From Augochlora pura (taxonomy: Eukaryota > Arthropoda > Insecta > Hymenoptera > Halictidae): a stretch of DNA of 64,000 bases. The translations under genes were made by a program, and so were the position numbers. This document shows positions 49,691 through 62,000 of this stretch, piece by piece. The stretch is taken from the NCBI RefSeq assembly GCF_028453695.1, contig NC_135773.1:5518001-5582000 (forward strand), written 5' to 3'. The notes under the pieces were generated by a model that was not told where the DNA came from, did no database searches, and saw nothing but the letters and a program-made list of their open reading frames with translations. Every line of letters starts with the position of its first letter. The first letter of the stretch is position 1.

Positions 49691-52600
49691 ACGAGTCTAT
49701 CTATATTTACAGATATTTTTATTATTATAAAAAGATTTGAAAATAAAAATTTAATTTTGCATTAACAATTAATGCCTTTCTTATTGGATTCCTATAAACA
49801 TTTCGCGAAAGTTAAGTCAAACGGCAAGGAATATGTCAAAGGTTACATAAACATATTTGAAACAGTTGAAAACTGATTCGGTGTGCAATTTGTACGCGAA
49901 TTCTATTATGCAAACTTTTATTGATCGCAAATTGAGCTGCTTAATTCATTAAGAAATTAATATTAGCATATCATTTTGCAATTTCTTTTCAGAAATCAAA
50001 TTTTGCTAATTTTTTAATTGAATTAACTATGGACCCATATTATCAAGGTTCACCAACTTCTTAAATGTAGACAGGACAAAAACAAATAGCGAAAAAAGTC
50101 TCTAATCATTCGTATTAGATAAAAAGTATATAATGTACCAACATTTAAAATTGATGTCTTTAATTTGAACATCTATTGTTGTGAAACTTAATCCAGAATA
50201 TTCTCTGAAATTCAGTAACTTTATTTCCAGTATAATACATATTACATATTTTACAACTATATACATGTAAAAATTATACGTAATGTTTCTTACGGAATAT
50301 ATACATAATAAACACTAAGCACCACGATTCTGCAAATGTTTGGAATGTTTCATTCACGATTTTTTAAACGTATTTTCTTTGAAGCAAGTCAATTCACTCA
50401 CTTTTGTAGATTTTCACTAACACTGTAACAATGCCAAAAAAAAAAGATAGATTGCATTTGAGACTATCCAATTTAGCGAATTTGTAGCACTGCAAATAAG
50501 AAACAGTTAAATTGATTTATTTTAGTCTTATATTTAATCCTGGATTAGACCGTCGCGAAAAACCGTTATAGTCAATCGAGATAGATTTCCTGGAAGAACA
50601 ATATATTATATACATAAAAATCTATATTAAAAATTTTTAAACTTACCTCGTCTTCCAATTATATGATAGCCACTATTAAAAAATTAATTATATATTAAAA
50701 ATATACGTTTATAAAAGGTTTGTTGATTGTAAATAGTAAGACATAAAATATTTTTAAGTTTTAGTAACTAAAAAATTTCTCGATAATTGAATCATACAAA
50801 GTTTCTAATGTATAGTTTTTCTATTTTATAAAGCTTCAACCAATAATTTAATTGCTAAAATTAAAATGTTAAATACAATTGCTATGTCATATGATTCCAA
50901 ACCAACAAAACTTTTACATGCACCTATGATTTAATATACTCTTCTTGTAAGTAAAATTGAATTCCTTAAATATATCTTCCATCGTTCTTCCTTTAACAAT
51001 CAATGTTTAGACACCACATAGCATATATAAATTTCACTAACGCCAAGGAAGAGATTCTGCTATCCCTACCATGAGATAATCGTCCGAACAATTAGATCCT
51101 TCGACTAACAATTTTGGAGTAACAATAGTACGAATGTTCGATCACTTAAGATTGGAAATAGTCAACCCATTGCATACGATTTCATGCCTTATCAAATAAG
51201 ACCCTATCTGGCATCAATGATAGTATTAAGAAAAAAAGATACAACGTCCTTGAAATGTTAGAATACAAATTTAGCAACCACACAGTGAAGATCGACGACG
51301 GTTAATTCATATGGCTCAATATGCATTAATTGTTTCATTGATGACTGTAGCAAAGACTCGATTTTAAAAAAAGAATTGCCACCACTTACCATCATAGAAG
51401 ATATAATTGCCACAGAGGGAGCTTATTTTTAATTATATATCAATTCACTTCGAACATAAAGAATTCCACAATTCTTTAGACCAGACAGAAGTCTCAATAA
51501 ATGTGAAAAATACATTCTGAATGCTACAATAAATAAGAATCAACCACAATGTTAAAGAACGAAATGCCACATTACCAGCCAATCTTAACTCCTCCGAATC
51601 CTGTTAATAAACTATTTCCAACCACAGTTACAACTCTGAATTAACAATCTTCAGAGAAAGAGATCCAAATATTCTTCGAACGATGATGTTCCAGCACAAC
51701 AGGAACAAATATTTGATAAACAGATTTCAAGCAAATCATTCATTCTTGAAACATGTTCGGTACTGAGGAAACAGGAACCACAATCGTTTGAAAAGTTTCT
51801 CACCTGCGATAGAAGCAAATATTCGGCATAGGGAGCGTGGAACTTCAACGTCACAAAAGTAAACAGGGATATCTACATCTAGAGATAGAATGGTAAATCT
51901 TTAAGCAGAGATTTTTGTTGAAAGTGCAATCCATTTGGAACTTTGATTCTGCATAAACATGACTGCAGATCGTTTTAAGTTGCCAAAACGATGCATCTCT
52001 CTCCTTGCCAATGCATATCGACAGCACTTGACCTGCTTAAAGTATTAAAGAATCACAACAACACAGAAATAAAACACAACGACCAGCATGTTTTTTTGTA
52101 GTCAAAACGAATTTGGATTTTATTCAATCACTGTCATGATGTCGTGGTTATACAAGAGTGTTACACAATTCGCAGAATGTTCCTCGAAATCTACATGGCG
52201 AGAGGAAATATGTTTACCAAAAAATTGGTATTTATAAAATTAGCTGAACAGCCTCTGTCTTATGTGCATCCTCTTTCGATAGTGAAAGACTATTAAAAAT
52301 TTTCTTTTGTTCTCTATATTTAGAGAATTACCTATTCTTTGGTAAACATATTCTAATGCACAATATGTAAGACAATTCTGCCAAATTTAAGAGTGTACAA
52401 GGTCATCCAATCTTGGTTCGTCGAAGTCTCAAAGCGAGTGAACTATAAGAAGGGACCTTTCCTAATGACAACTAAAATTTTTATGCTCTACTTGAATCTC
52501 CAAGTTGCTAAGAACAATGTGGCGCGACGAATAAAAGGATCAGACCGCAGAACTACAAATGGAAACAAATACACAGTCCCCTGGTTGAGCCATCATGTAC

Positions 52601-53406
52601 CTTGTTATGTGTTAGATACAAGAATAGAGTGCGACCGATACCACAGAAAAACCGACACATATCCACGAGCTGCGTAGGATTGTTGTACATGAAAATATCT
52701 ATCATACATGGATAAACTTTAAACTCGTAAAGCTCGTGACAGCTATATCGCGTTTAGTATTTATGCTTGAAAGATTGATCTGTCTAACCTGGATCGAATG
52801 ACCAGTCCGCGAACACGACCAAGAGCGTCACATGTTCTCCGACCGGAATGTGAGAAAACCGATTGATCTCTCGTCACAAAACACTAAGAAAATAAACTTA
52901 CAGACTACGTTTTGATAATTACTGTAAATAGTGTAAACCTACAGTACTGAAAAAACCTACGGATTACGTTGAACATTATGAACCTAAGCCTAACAATTAA
53001 ACTATGTATCGATCACACGAAAGGGTATTCGATTTCGGGAGTGAACAATTAGGAGCTTTCACTGTAAAAAGGAACGATAATTCTCTAATAAAGAATTTTT
53101 AAACTGAAATAGTTGCATAGCAAGGAAGGGTGATCACCGGCAGCGAATAAATATTTTTTCGACGTTGAAGTAGGCACTAAAATACGATTGTTGATCTTCG
53201 AACGACAGATACTTCTCTCACCCACTGTCCTACGTTCTGCCACACAACTAGGATGAATTTCAAGTATTGTCATCAGGAGCGGAACAATCCTGCAGACGAC
53301 AAACGAACACCCAGTCTCCTCTCGCTGCGCATCAATAAGTTATGGTTAAGCATCAACCTCAGCAGAGGTTTGCTATAATGTTACCTTAAATGTGTTCCCC
53401 AACTTT
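49691..53406. other. AT-rich region, probably long 3' UTR and flank of the hnRNP M-like gene
   Basis: No coding exon recognised in 3.7 kb. Several ORFs of 60-95 codons (for example 51651-51854 minus and 52393-52677 plus) have no known relatives. The part nearest 53406 must be 3' UTR of the minus-strand hnRNP M-like gene; where it ends is unclear because TTTATT (minus AATAAA) occurs repeatedly. Confidence 0.5.
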
Positions 53407-56334
53407 TTAGAAAAGGCGAACATCGATCATTCTACCCTCGATGCGCGTACGATTCATCATAGCTGTACACGTGATATTAAGGAAAATCTTTCAATTGTTC
53501 GACTTTGTTAGGCTCATCATAGATTTCAGTAGCAAATTATATCAAAATCATTTCTATCACATAACATACGACATATGCATACACATCTAAGAAAAACATC
53601 TACCTTTGGTAACTTCGAGAACAGGAAAGGAAGAAGACAATTTACTTCTACTCTTTAAAGTTCCTAATCTACTAAAAATATTCGTATATCCGAATCTTCA
53701 GTCCTAATTTACGAATATTACTTGACATAATCTTCAAAGCATACTCACAGATATTACGTACTATATAGAAAAAAATAATTTTGCCTCGAGATAATCGCGT
53801 TCGTAAAAGGATACACACAGCACGCTCAGCATCCCACTCAGATGCAAATCGTACCATTCCCATGTCAGTTCCCCGCATTTCAGCAAATTTAACTTCCCCA
53901 ACGTCTTGGAATTTGTCTCGTAGCATTTGCCACGTGGTGTTTGGTGGTAACTACATCCGACACAAAATTTATACATAGATAAATTTCTACTAGACTTTAT
54001 GTAAAGTAAGTTATGAATATGAGCATATATTTAGGGCAATTTAAAATAGATATCAGTGGTAATGATGAAAATGAGGACGAATTACTAGGTTACTATACCA
54101 TTCCTGAAGTTATGCCCACATAACATAAAGGCAATGAATATACAGTATAAAATTCATACATACGTTTCCTATTACAATGGTATCAGACATTGGTCGTGAA
54201 CCATTGGCATTTTGTCTGTTGCTACCTCCTCCTTGACCCTGATTGCCAGAGAAACCGCCACCGCCACCGGGGCCGCGGTCATTGTCTCCTCTATTGAATC
54301 CACCATCAAAATCTCTGCCACCTCCGAAGTTAGAACCACCGAAAGCATTGTTTCCACCGAAGCCTACATCATTGTCCATTTTAGATAAGCCTCGCGGCGC
54401 GAAGGAATTGTTGCCTTGTCCGCCAGTTAAAGAGGCTTGTAAATTAGACAAACCTCCGACTCCACCGCCGAAGTTATTTAAATTAGATGCCAATTCATTT
54501 GTCAAAGATGAATTCAGCAGAGAACTGGTGGTCAGGTTTGCACTTAAACCTCCAGCCAGACTTGCTTGAAGAGCTGCAGCATTTGTGTTTGATAATGCAG
54601 ATGCTAATACAAATCAATTTTTCATTATTTTCTTATGTTACAATTTAATTTGGTCTTTAAATTTTTAATACATGGAAGACTTACCTAACTGTGCAGGCAC
54701 AACATTATTTAAACCAGCACCAAATGCTCCAGCAGCCAACACAGGGGCAGAAATAGGATTTACAACAGAGGGATTATTTGCTTGAACATTAGGAATGTTT
54801 CTAGCTACATCCATTAATCTATTACCACCAGCTCCAAGACCCATTCCAATTCCTTTTAGACCTATTGCATGATTAACAATAATTTTTATTTCTGGAACTG
54901 AAATATTAAGGCGAATTGCAATAAGATGAATAATATACCTTCTGGTAACTTTGGTGGCATATCTGGTTCGTTCGCTCTGTCAAGTCTAACAGTCATACGT
55001 CTATCATACATTTGTTGATTATGCAGCATTGATATAGCTTGTACAGATTCCACAGGATGATCATATTCTACAACTCCGAAACCTCTCGATTTTCCATCTT
55101 TGTCTTTACCTAACTCAACGTGCAGTACTTTACCAGCTAACTTAAATACTTCCAACAGCTTCTTCTCATCAACTTTGTAATCAAGCTAAATAGAAAGTAC
55201 ATAATATTTAGATCATCTCTTCATCTTTTTTATTCAAATGATATAATCTTTATGTAAAACCAAACTTACATTTGCCACAAATACTCTAGTGACTAAAGGT
55301 CCATTAATACCTAATGATTCTAAAAATTGAGTACTTAAACCATAAGTATTTCCAAATTTATTATCACCCCCTCCGCCACCGCCACCACCACTACCTCCGC
55401 CGCCAACACCACCTCCGCCACCACCCCCACCACCACCTGTGGGAACATTCATATTTTGTCGTCCACCTCCTTGTGGTCGTGGTGGATCTCTGAATCTGTC
55501 GTCACGAATTCTATCATTGTTACGAGCAGTGGCTAATCGGCCATATTTATCACGTTCAATGTCGAAGTCCTAAAATGAGTAAATGTTAGAAATTGTTTAC
55601 AATATTAAATATGTAACATAGTTCAAAGTATAAGTTGACTGAAAAAATAATAATATACTAACTACCTCCTTCACCACTAGCTTTCTTCCCTTAATATCAT
55701 ATCTATGCATTTTTTCCACTGCTATTTTCACAGAGTCTAAATCTTCAAACTCTACAATTCCACAACCTCTTGGTTTGTCATTTTCATCAGTGAAAAGTTC
55801 AACGTGCGCAACTTTTCCAACCTCGGTTCGGAAAAGATCTTTAAGATCTTGCCAGCGAAAATCATAGGGAATGTTTGATACATAAATCCGGCGATCCGAA
55901 GCTTTTCGGCCACCTCGATCATTCCGTTCTCTACTTCGATCACGACTCGTTGAATTTATGCGGTTTTGCCTATCTGATCTGCGATTGCGATCTCGTTCTC
56001 GACTTCGATCCCGTTCATCATTTTGCACTTGGTTCCTAATATTAGTTAAAATATACATAAGAATATCACATATGAGATAATGTTTGGTAACTGTTATCTT
56101 CAACTGCGTCAACAACACAGGTTGTGTTAACTTTTTCCAGCGTACAATCTGTTTAAAGTTTGATCGGAACTACATAATTAAACGTATTCATTCTCTAAAT
56201 CACGTTGCCAATATATCCGGACGTATTACCGTTGGTTTACTTTAATTATACGTGATTTCACATGCCGACAAAGAAACGTTCGATTAGATTGTGAAAAAAT
56301 ATAAATTTTATACTTACTCCTCTTGTTTTAACAT
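53407..56334 (-). CDS. rump: hnRNP M / Rumpelstiltskin-like RNA-binding protein, three RRMs, 580 aa
   Basis: Nuclear RNA-binding protein of the hnRNP M/MYEF2 family; the Drosophila member Rumpelstiltskin binds nanos mRNA, and vertebrate hnRNP M regulates splicing. Exons (minus): 56334-56318, 56035-55666, 55569-55270, 55185-54939, 54861-54685, 54603-54164, 53950-53815 and 53462-53407; 1,743 nt with stop, in frame. Residues 15-55 are rich in Arg, Asp and Ser. RRM1 is about 55-129 (RNP2 IYVSNI, RNP1 RGCGIVEF), then a long Gly run (about 180-200). RRM2 is about 222-300 (VFVAN, SRGFGVVEY). A middle region rich in Asn, Gly, Leu and Ser (about 310-510) ends in FGG/GGG repeats. RRM3 is about 511-580 (IVIGNL, MGMVRF), and its final 18 residues lie on the tiny last exon, ending IDVRLF. 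Domain order and RRM3 wording match the family closely. Low-complexity Gly and Asn stretches suggest condensate-type behaviour (inference). Confidence 0.92.
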
Positions 56335-56454
56335 CGTCGAGGCTTCTTTCACTGTGCAAATAATTTATAATCACACAATGAACTTATACTAAAGTTTGCA
56401 GCTAAAAAGAGTAAAAGACACCCTGCATCCAAACATACACGATCACGAAGCGTC

Positions 56455-56500
56455 TTATAAAATGGCCGACCTCGGAAGTGGTAAACCGTACCGGAAACTA
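56455..56500 (-). promoter_or_regulatory. promoter-proximal cluster: YY1/Pho-like and ETS-like sites
   Basis: About 120-165 bases upstream of the hnRNP M-like ATG lie AAAATGGCCG (YY1/Pleiohomeotic-type, 56458-56467), CGGAAGTG (56473-56480) and ACCGGAAAC (56490-56498). Such clusters are typical of TATA-less housekeeping promoters. Binding is inferred from consensus only. Confidence 0.4.
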
Positions 56501-57691
56501 CTATATCCAAAAATAAGTTCCTGTTGCGAAAAAAAATATAATTTCAAATGTGTTAGTCGATTCTTGAACAATGGGTAATATTGAAAACATTTATTTTCTC
56601 GCATTTCCATAGTTGCAAAACATGTCTGTTGTATATACATTTCGTATATAGATATATAGAAAATACAATAAATACAATATGTAGATTCATTGCTCATAAA
56701 TTACATTATATCAGAATACAACTATCACTATCGTTAAGATAAAAATTTATTCTTATGTCATGATATTCAATGACCTGTAAAGCACTCTGCAAAACATAAG
56801 AAAACATGTAAATGAAACTGAAATATTGTTTCGATGGTGTTACATTATTTGTAATTTCATTGTGACCTGATCTTTTACGGTAACATTTATTAATTGCGGC
56901 GTTTCTAATTAATATTTATTTGTGCGATATAAAATGTCAAGTATACATGTATATATATGTATGACCATATGTAAATAAGTAAACTAGCGGCGCTACTAAC
57001 TTATTAGTATCACTATTATACCGTCAGATGGTAATGGGGTATTATTCAAAAGTTTCGTTTAAAAAAGTAGACATTCTTTAGAAAATGCAAAACGTATATA
57101 CGTTGTTTTCATTGTAGTATTCTTCAATGAAGTGTCTCATACTGATTTTAATTGTATATTATCTTCTTCAATGAAATTAGTAGAAATGGAATATAATGAT
57201 CATCTAGTGGCGTAGTAGTGGTACTAATTAGTCCGGTTTACAATGAGAGTTTCAAATTATTCTGTATCGGTAATATGTAACCAATGAATCTTTATATATA
57301 CATATATATAACTAAAAACAATAAAATTTTAAATTGTTTTTTAAGGAAATTAAATTTTTTTTTAATTTTTTAAAATGAACTAACGCTATTTTCTACAATA
57401 ATGCTGTATTAGTAAATAGAAATAAATAAACGTATCAGTGTATTATTAAACAAACCTGTATTTTCAGTCTTTACATTACAAAACAGTTAATAAATCGAAT
57501 GGCTTAAACGTACGATACTTTTTAAGGTTTTTAGCACTCATGAAAAACTATGGTAGTGTATACGTTAGTATATTTGCTCACTAATGCGATTATAACATGC
57601 AACATTTTGACGAAGTATAAAATTACTAAACTGTATCGAAACAGCTAAACAGCAAATCCAACAGGAGTATAAAGATAATTCCATTCCAGCG
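56501..57691. other. AT-rich intergenic stretch
   Basis: No gene recognised between the start of the hnRNP M-like gene and the FEM1 exon duplicate. The sequence is strongly AT-rich with TA runs near 56945 and 57290. Confidence 0.6.
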
Positions 57692-58004
57692 ATCTATAGT
57701 TTTCTAAACTGCGGTTTCTTTTTAAGGTTCCCGGAATGTTAGAGAGTCTCAGTTTACTATTAGAATGTTCTATAAAATTGTTGAACTTACAGCTTTTTTA
57801 AACACTCTGAGGATTGCTGTTTCGAGATCCTTATGCACCGTACTTGTTCGTTGCTGTAACATAGGATCGAAAATATTGTTAGGGTTGCTAAATGAAGTCT
57901 GGGTCATGGTATTCAATGGCTCCAATGTACTTTGCTGCACGTCAATGACATAAATGCATAGTTCAATGCATTGGTTAAACTGCTCGCCATCGGCGTAAAC
58001 TGCT
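57692..58004 (-). pseudogene. partial duplicate of a FEM1-like exon and its flank
   Basis: 313 bases align without a length change to 60016-60328, covering the 3' two thirds of the FEM1-like exon 60532-60115, its donor (GCT|GTAAGT) and about 100 bases of intron. By eye there are about 23 differences (about 93% identity). The reading frame stays open from VYADG to FKKAV, but about 10 of roughly 69 codons are changed in meaning. The copy lacks the 5' part of the exon and lies about 1 kb beyond the FEM1 stop codon, with no other FEM1 exons around it. By chance or selection, its left edge reads as an acceptor (GACAATAG|CA). Most likely a non-functional fragment. Confidence 0.75.
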
Positions 58005-59068
58005 ATTGTCAGGTGGAAGTGTATAACTGTTTTCATGAAAAGCACCTTACTTAGTCACTTTGCTTGTCACAATTCTTATGTATATGTATGATTCTGTACA
58101 ATTATATATACGTTTAGCCTATTTCGAATAAAATTAAACTTAGGGATCGAATTGTTCACAAATTGAACTCTTGAATTTGTCAAAATAATAAGCAACTTGA
58201 AGAAAAAAATAAGATAACTTAAACTATTTTCCGATGGAAATCGTAAGTCGTATTTGACAGTACGCAATGGAGGAATTCTATGTATTTTTTCACATGAATT
58301 GCTAAATCGTTTTACACGAACAAAATTTATACATTACGCGACCTTATTTCAGTTTTATTTCTTTTATACAACGATGAAAATAAAATTATTTTGTTCTACA
58401 ATTACACAACTTTCTCTGACTTAACATACTTTCCCCCATACTCATATGGGCTTTATGTATAAGAGAGATGGCTGTCAGCCAAGTATATAATAATAAAATC
58501 ACAATGATCGATATTTCTAAGTAATTGCAATCGACGTCAGTACGTAATCTTCTAGAATTTCTGTTTCAGTGATTTCAATATCCTTCACCGTTTTATCACC
58601 ATGTATCAATGCACGAGAATATTATATATAACATTTCCGCACTTTAAAAAATTCGTTAGTAACAAGTATCTGAAGCTTTTTATATATAAGATTATCACAT
58701 TCTTTAGAAGTTTTCGCAAACACGAAACGATATTCGCATCATCGAGAAACAGACTTATGTGACTAATGTGTATCGATGATTATCAAGAATTGTAACGCGG
58801 ATATCGAAGGGGACGTTTCTAGGAGCACGTTCTATATTAAGTGCACTGTTTTTAATCGTATTATCACATGAATAGTAATATCAGGTCTCTCGGGGTGGAG
58901 GCAGGTTTCATACTTCCTATTCAGAAACGTATTTCTAGCGTAAGTTTACTATTCGCAAGGATACAAAACTTCAACGTCAACTTCTTCATTCTTAGTAAAT
59001 AAATCCAATTCTTTCGCGGCATTTCAAAAACAACGGCATGACATTTTGTATCGCGTACATTAATGTAA
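58005..59068. other. 3' flank / 3' UTR of the FEM1-like gene
   Basis: AT-rich DNA with no ORF of note. The segment next to 59068 should be 3' UTR. TTTATT (minus-strand AATAAA) occurs near 58355. Confidence 0.55.
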
Positions 59069-62000
59069 TTAATGCATTTGAACGAACGATCGAAGATGCC
59101 TCGGAATTTCGCTTACTATATGTGTTTTCTTAACTATTCTGGCCGCCAGGCATGCGAGCGTGACGTATTTTACGGGCTCTATAACATGTTGCATGTGTTT
59201 TTCGCGTATTATCGTTTCAAAGGTTTCACCGTTGTTGTTAACACAGTCGATGTGAGTACCGGCGGCGAGGAGACGGTAAATAAGTTTTCGCACCCCTTGG
59301 CAATTCGAGATATGTGAACGTGCGAGAAGATGTAACAACGTATTTCCTTCGGCGTCTCTTGCATTAACGTCGGCACCAACTTTTACGAGAGTCAAAGCTA
59401 AATTCGAGGATAGAGAATCTTGTGTTACGTAATCGCTGATGAACATGTAGCGTCCGCTATAAATTATGTGCAGCACGTTAGGAACCTAAAAAAAAAATAC
59501 ACCATTAACAACAAAATTTTATGCTAATCTGTCATAAGATTGAAAAAATAGCTTCTTAGAAATATTTAACAAACTAAAATGTATTTCGAACTGTAAGTTT
59601 TTCTGTGTTTTAATATATGTACACGGGGTATTTCGCCTAAAAGAGACCACCAATTGGTACATATTACAAGAAATATTTTTTTTATTTTAAACATTTTTGG
59701 ATTTTAAATAAATTCATCGTTTTTTGCGTAAGTGAAACAATGCTAATTAGAATGTGTCAATTGTACTTACAACTAGGACAAATTCGTAGAGTGCTTTGTA
59801 TAGTGTGACATATTCGTCTGAACTCTTCTTAGTATATATTATTATTAATAAACATGCTAGATTTAAAGTGATCCCTAGAAGCTTCATAAAATGTATGTTG
59901 TTATCGCAAACTTCGCGAACTTTGTCCAACATTTTCTTTCCTCGCTCCAGTTCCAAGACCTGTAACAACGAGTCATGTTGTGTATATGCATTCAAATTTC
60001 CTGAAAAATATCTATATCTATAGTTTTCTAAATTGCGGTTTCTTTTTACGGTTCCAGGAATGTTAGAAAGTCTCAGTTTACTATTAGTATCTTCTATAAA
60101 ATTGTCGAACTTACAGCTTTTTTAAACACTCTGAGAATTGCTGTGCCGAGATCCTTATGCTCCGTACTTGTTCGATGGTGTAACATAGAATGGAAAATAT
60201 TGTTGAGGTTGCTCAATGAAATCTGGGTCATTGTATTCAATGGCTCCAATGTACTTTGCTGCACGTCAATGACATAAATGCATAGTTCAATGCATTGGTT
60301 AAATTGCTGGCCATCGGCGTAAACCGCTCCTCTGTAGCGAATGTAATATTGTGTGTCAGGATGGGCCAATCCTAATATTCGTTCACGAATGACGAGCGCT
60401 TGCATCCATATTTTCTCCGGATCAGTCAGTTCGTCGAGTTCGGCGGGGTCACAAATCTCTTGTACAAAATTGTAAGCTGCAACTGGAGGTTTCGGCGCCG
60501 GTTTCGGTATTGGCAAAAGCCCTGGCAAATATCTGGAAAGTAAAATTGATCGATACTTTCGTAATCGATAATCTAACTCCTTCACAAAACGTGATCAACA
60601 TTATCGTGTTGACTACGGCCGATCATTTAATGATTTTTCAAAATCTAGGAGTCATAACTACGGATTTCTCAATGAATTTAATAAAGTTAGCCAATTTTTA
60701 TTTGCAAGATGGTTTTTAAAATTCAATTGTAGGTCACGAAACGTAAAAATGTTACAAACCTTTCGGCCATCGCTCGTTTCCAGAGTTGTTTAGCGCCTAC
60801 TATGTCTCTGTTTTTATCGATATAGGTTGCACCCAAAAGTTCCAGCGCGTCGATACATTCCTTCCGGCTTACCAAATGCGGCATGCTAATAAAGTATTCG
60901 ACGATATGTTTATGTCCTGTCGAAACAATTGTCCCATGAGAATTGAACTGCCTCTGAAGAAGAACGCGTTCCTTTATTTGAAGAAGTGGCGACTTTCGGA
61001 TAATCACTGTGAGTCAAAGACTAACGAGACTATAAATGTCTTCCGACCTAACGAGGGTTCTTTTTGCCGAGGTTGACTCATAGTATTTGTCACATTTTAA
61101 TGTAATTTTTTTAATGTACGAGGAGTTTACTATGATGGGGGAAGACAAATTCAGAAAAATACTTTACAGACCTCTACACTTTCTACGGCTTTACTTATTA
61201 AATATTATTTGGCAATAAATAAGACAATATTCAAAGGATGATTTTTTTAACAACGTAACATTAAATTCTTTTCAACAATGACAAAATTTCTGTAATTACT
61301 TTAACAGTGTATAGATTTTTAAAAATTTCTTTCAGTCATTTACATTAGGAACTTTTCTTAACACTTCCTTGTCTCAAATTATGTATTGGGGGAATGTATG
61401 TAATTGAAATTTTGTATTCTGCTATAACCTGTTAAAGCTGCCATGAGGATCGGCGACGTCCCATAGCAATCCACTTCCATTTTAGCTCCATGCTTGATCA
61501 ACATCTTCACGATTTCCAGCGAGCCGCTTTCGGCGCCATCGAGGAGCGCGGTGTTTCCCTTTGCGGATTTTCGATTAACATCTGCTCTGTTATCCAGTAG
61601 GTATTTGACAATGCCAATGTGGCCTTTGTAGCAGGCGATCATTAAGCTTGTGTGATCATGAAGATTCGCGATCTCGATGTCTGCAATCAGAAGGTGCATT
61701 TAACGTTGATTGCTTTTTCTCCTCTATTTACTGCCTGTGGTGCAAGCAAGTCGTTATGAGTATACGAATCGGAAAATGAGTCATTTGTCAAGATCGCTAC
61801 CATGGTCGGAAATAATAACCGGAGTGTTCTTCACCTTTTATGCTAGGCATAGCAAATCCTTTTTTCTTATATTGCGGTCGACTGCTGACGTTAACTACAA
61901 ATTGATCTCGAGACACTATAATAATCGACTGTAATTGCTCGACAGCATATCGCTCTTGTTTAAATTTTACTAGCCCGTTGTTTAGCACAGTAATTGTATA

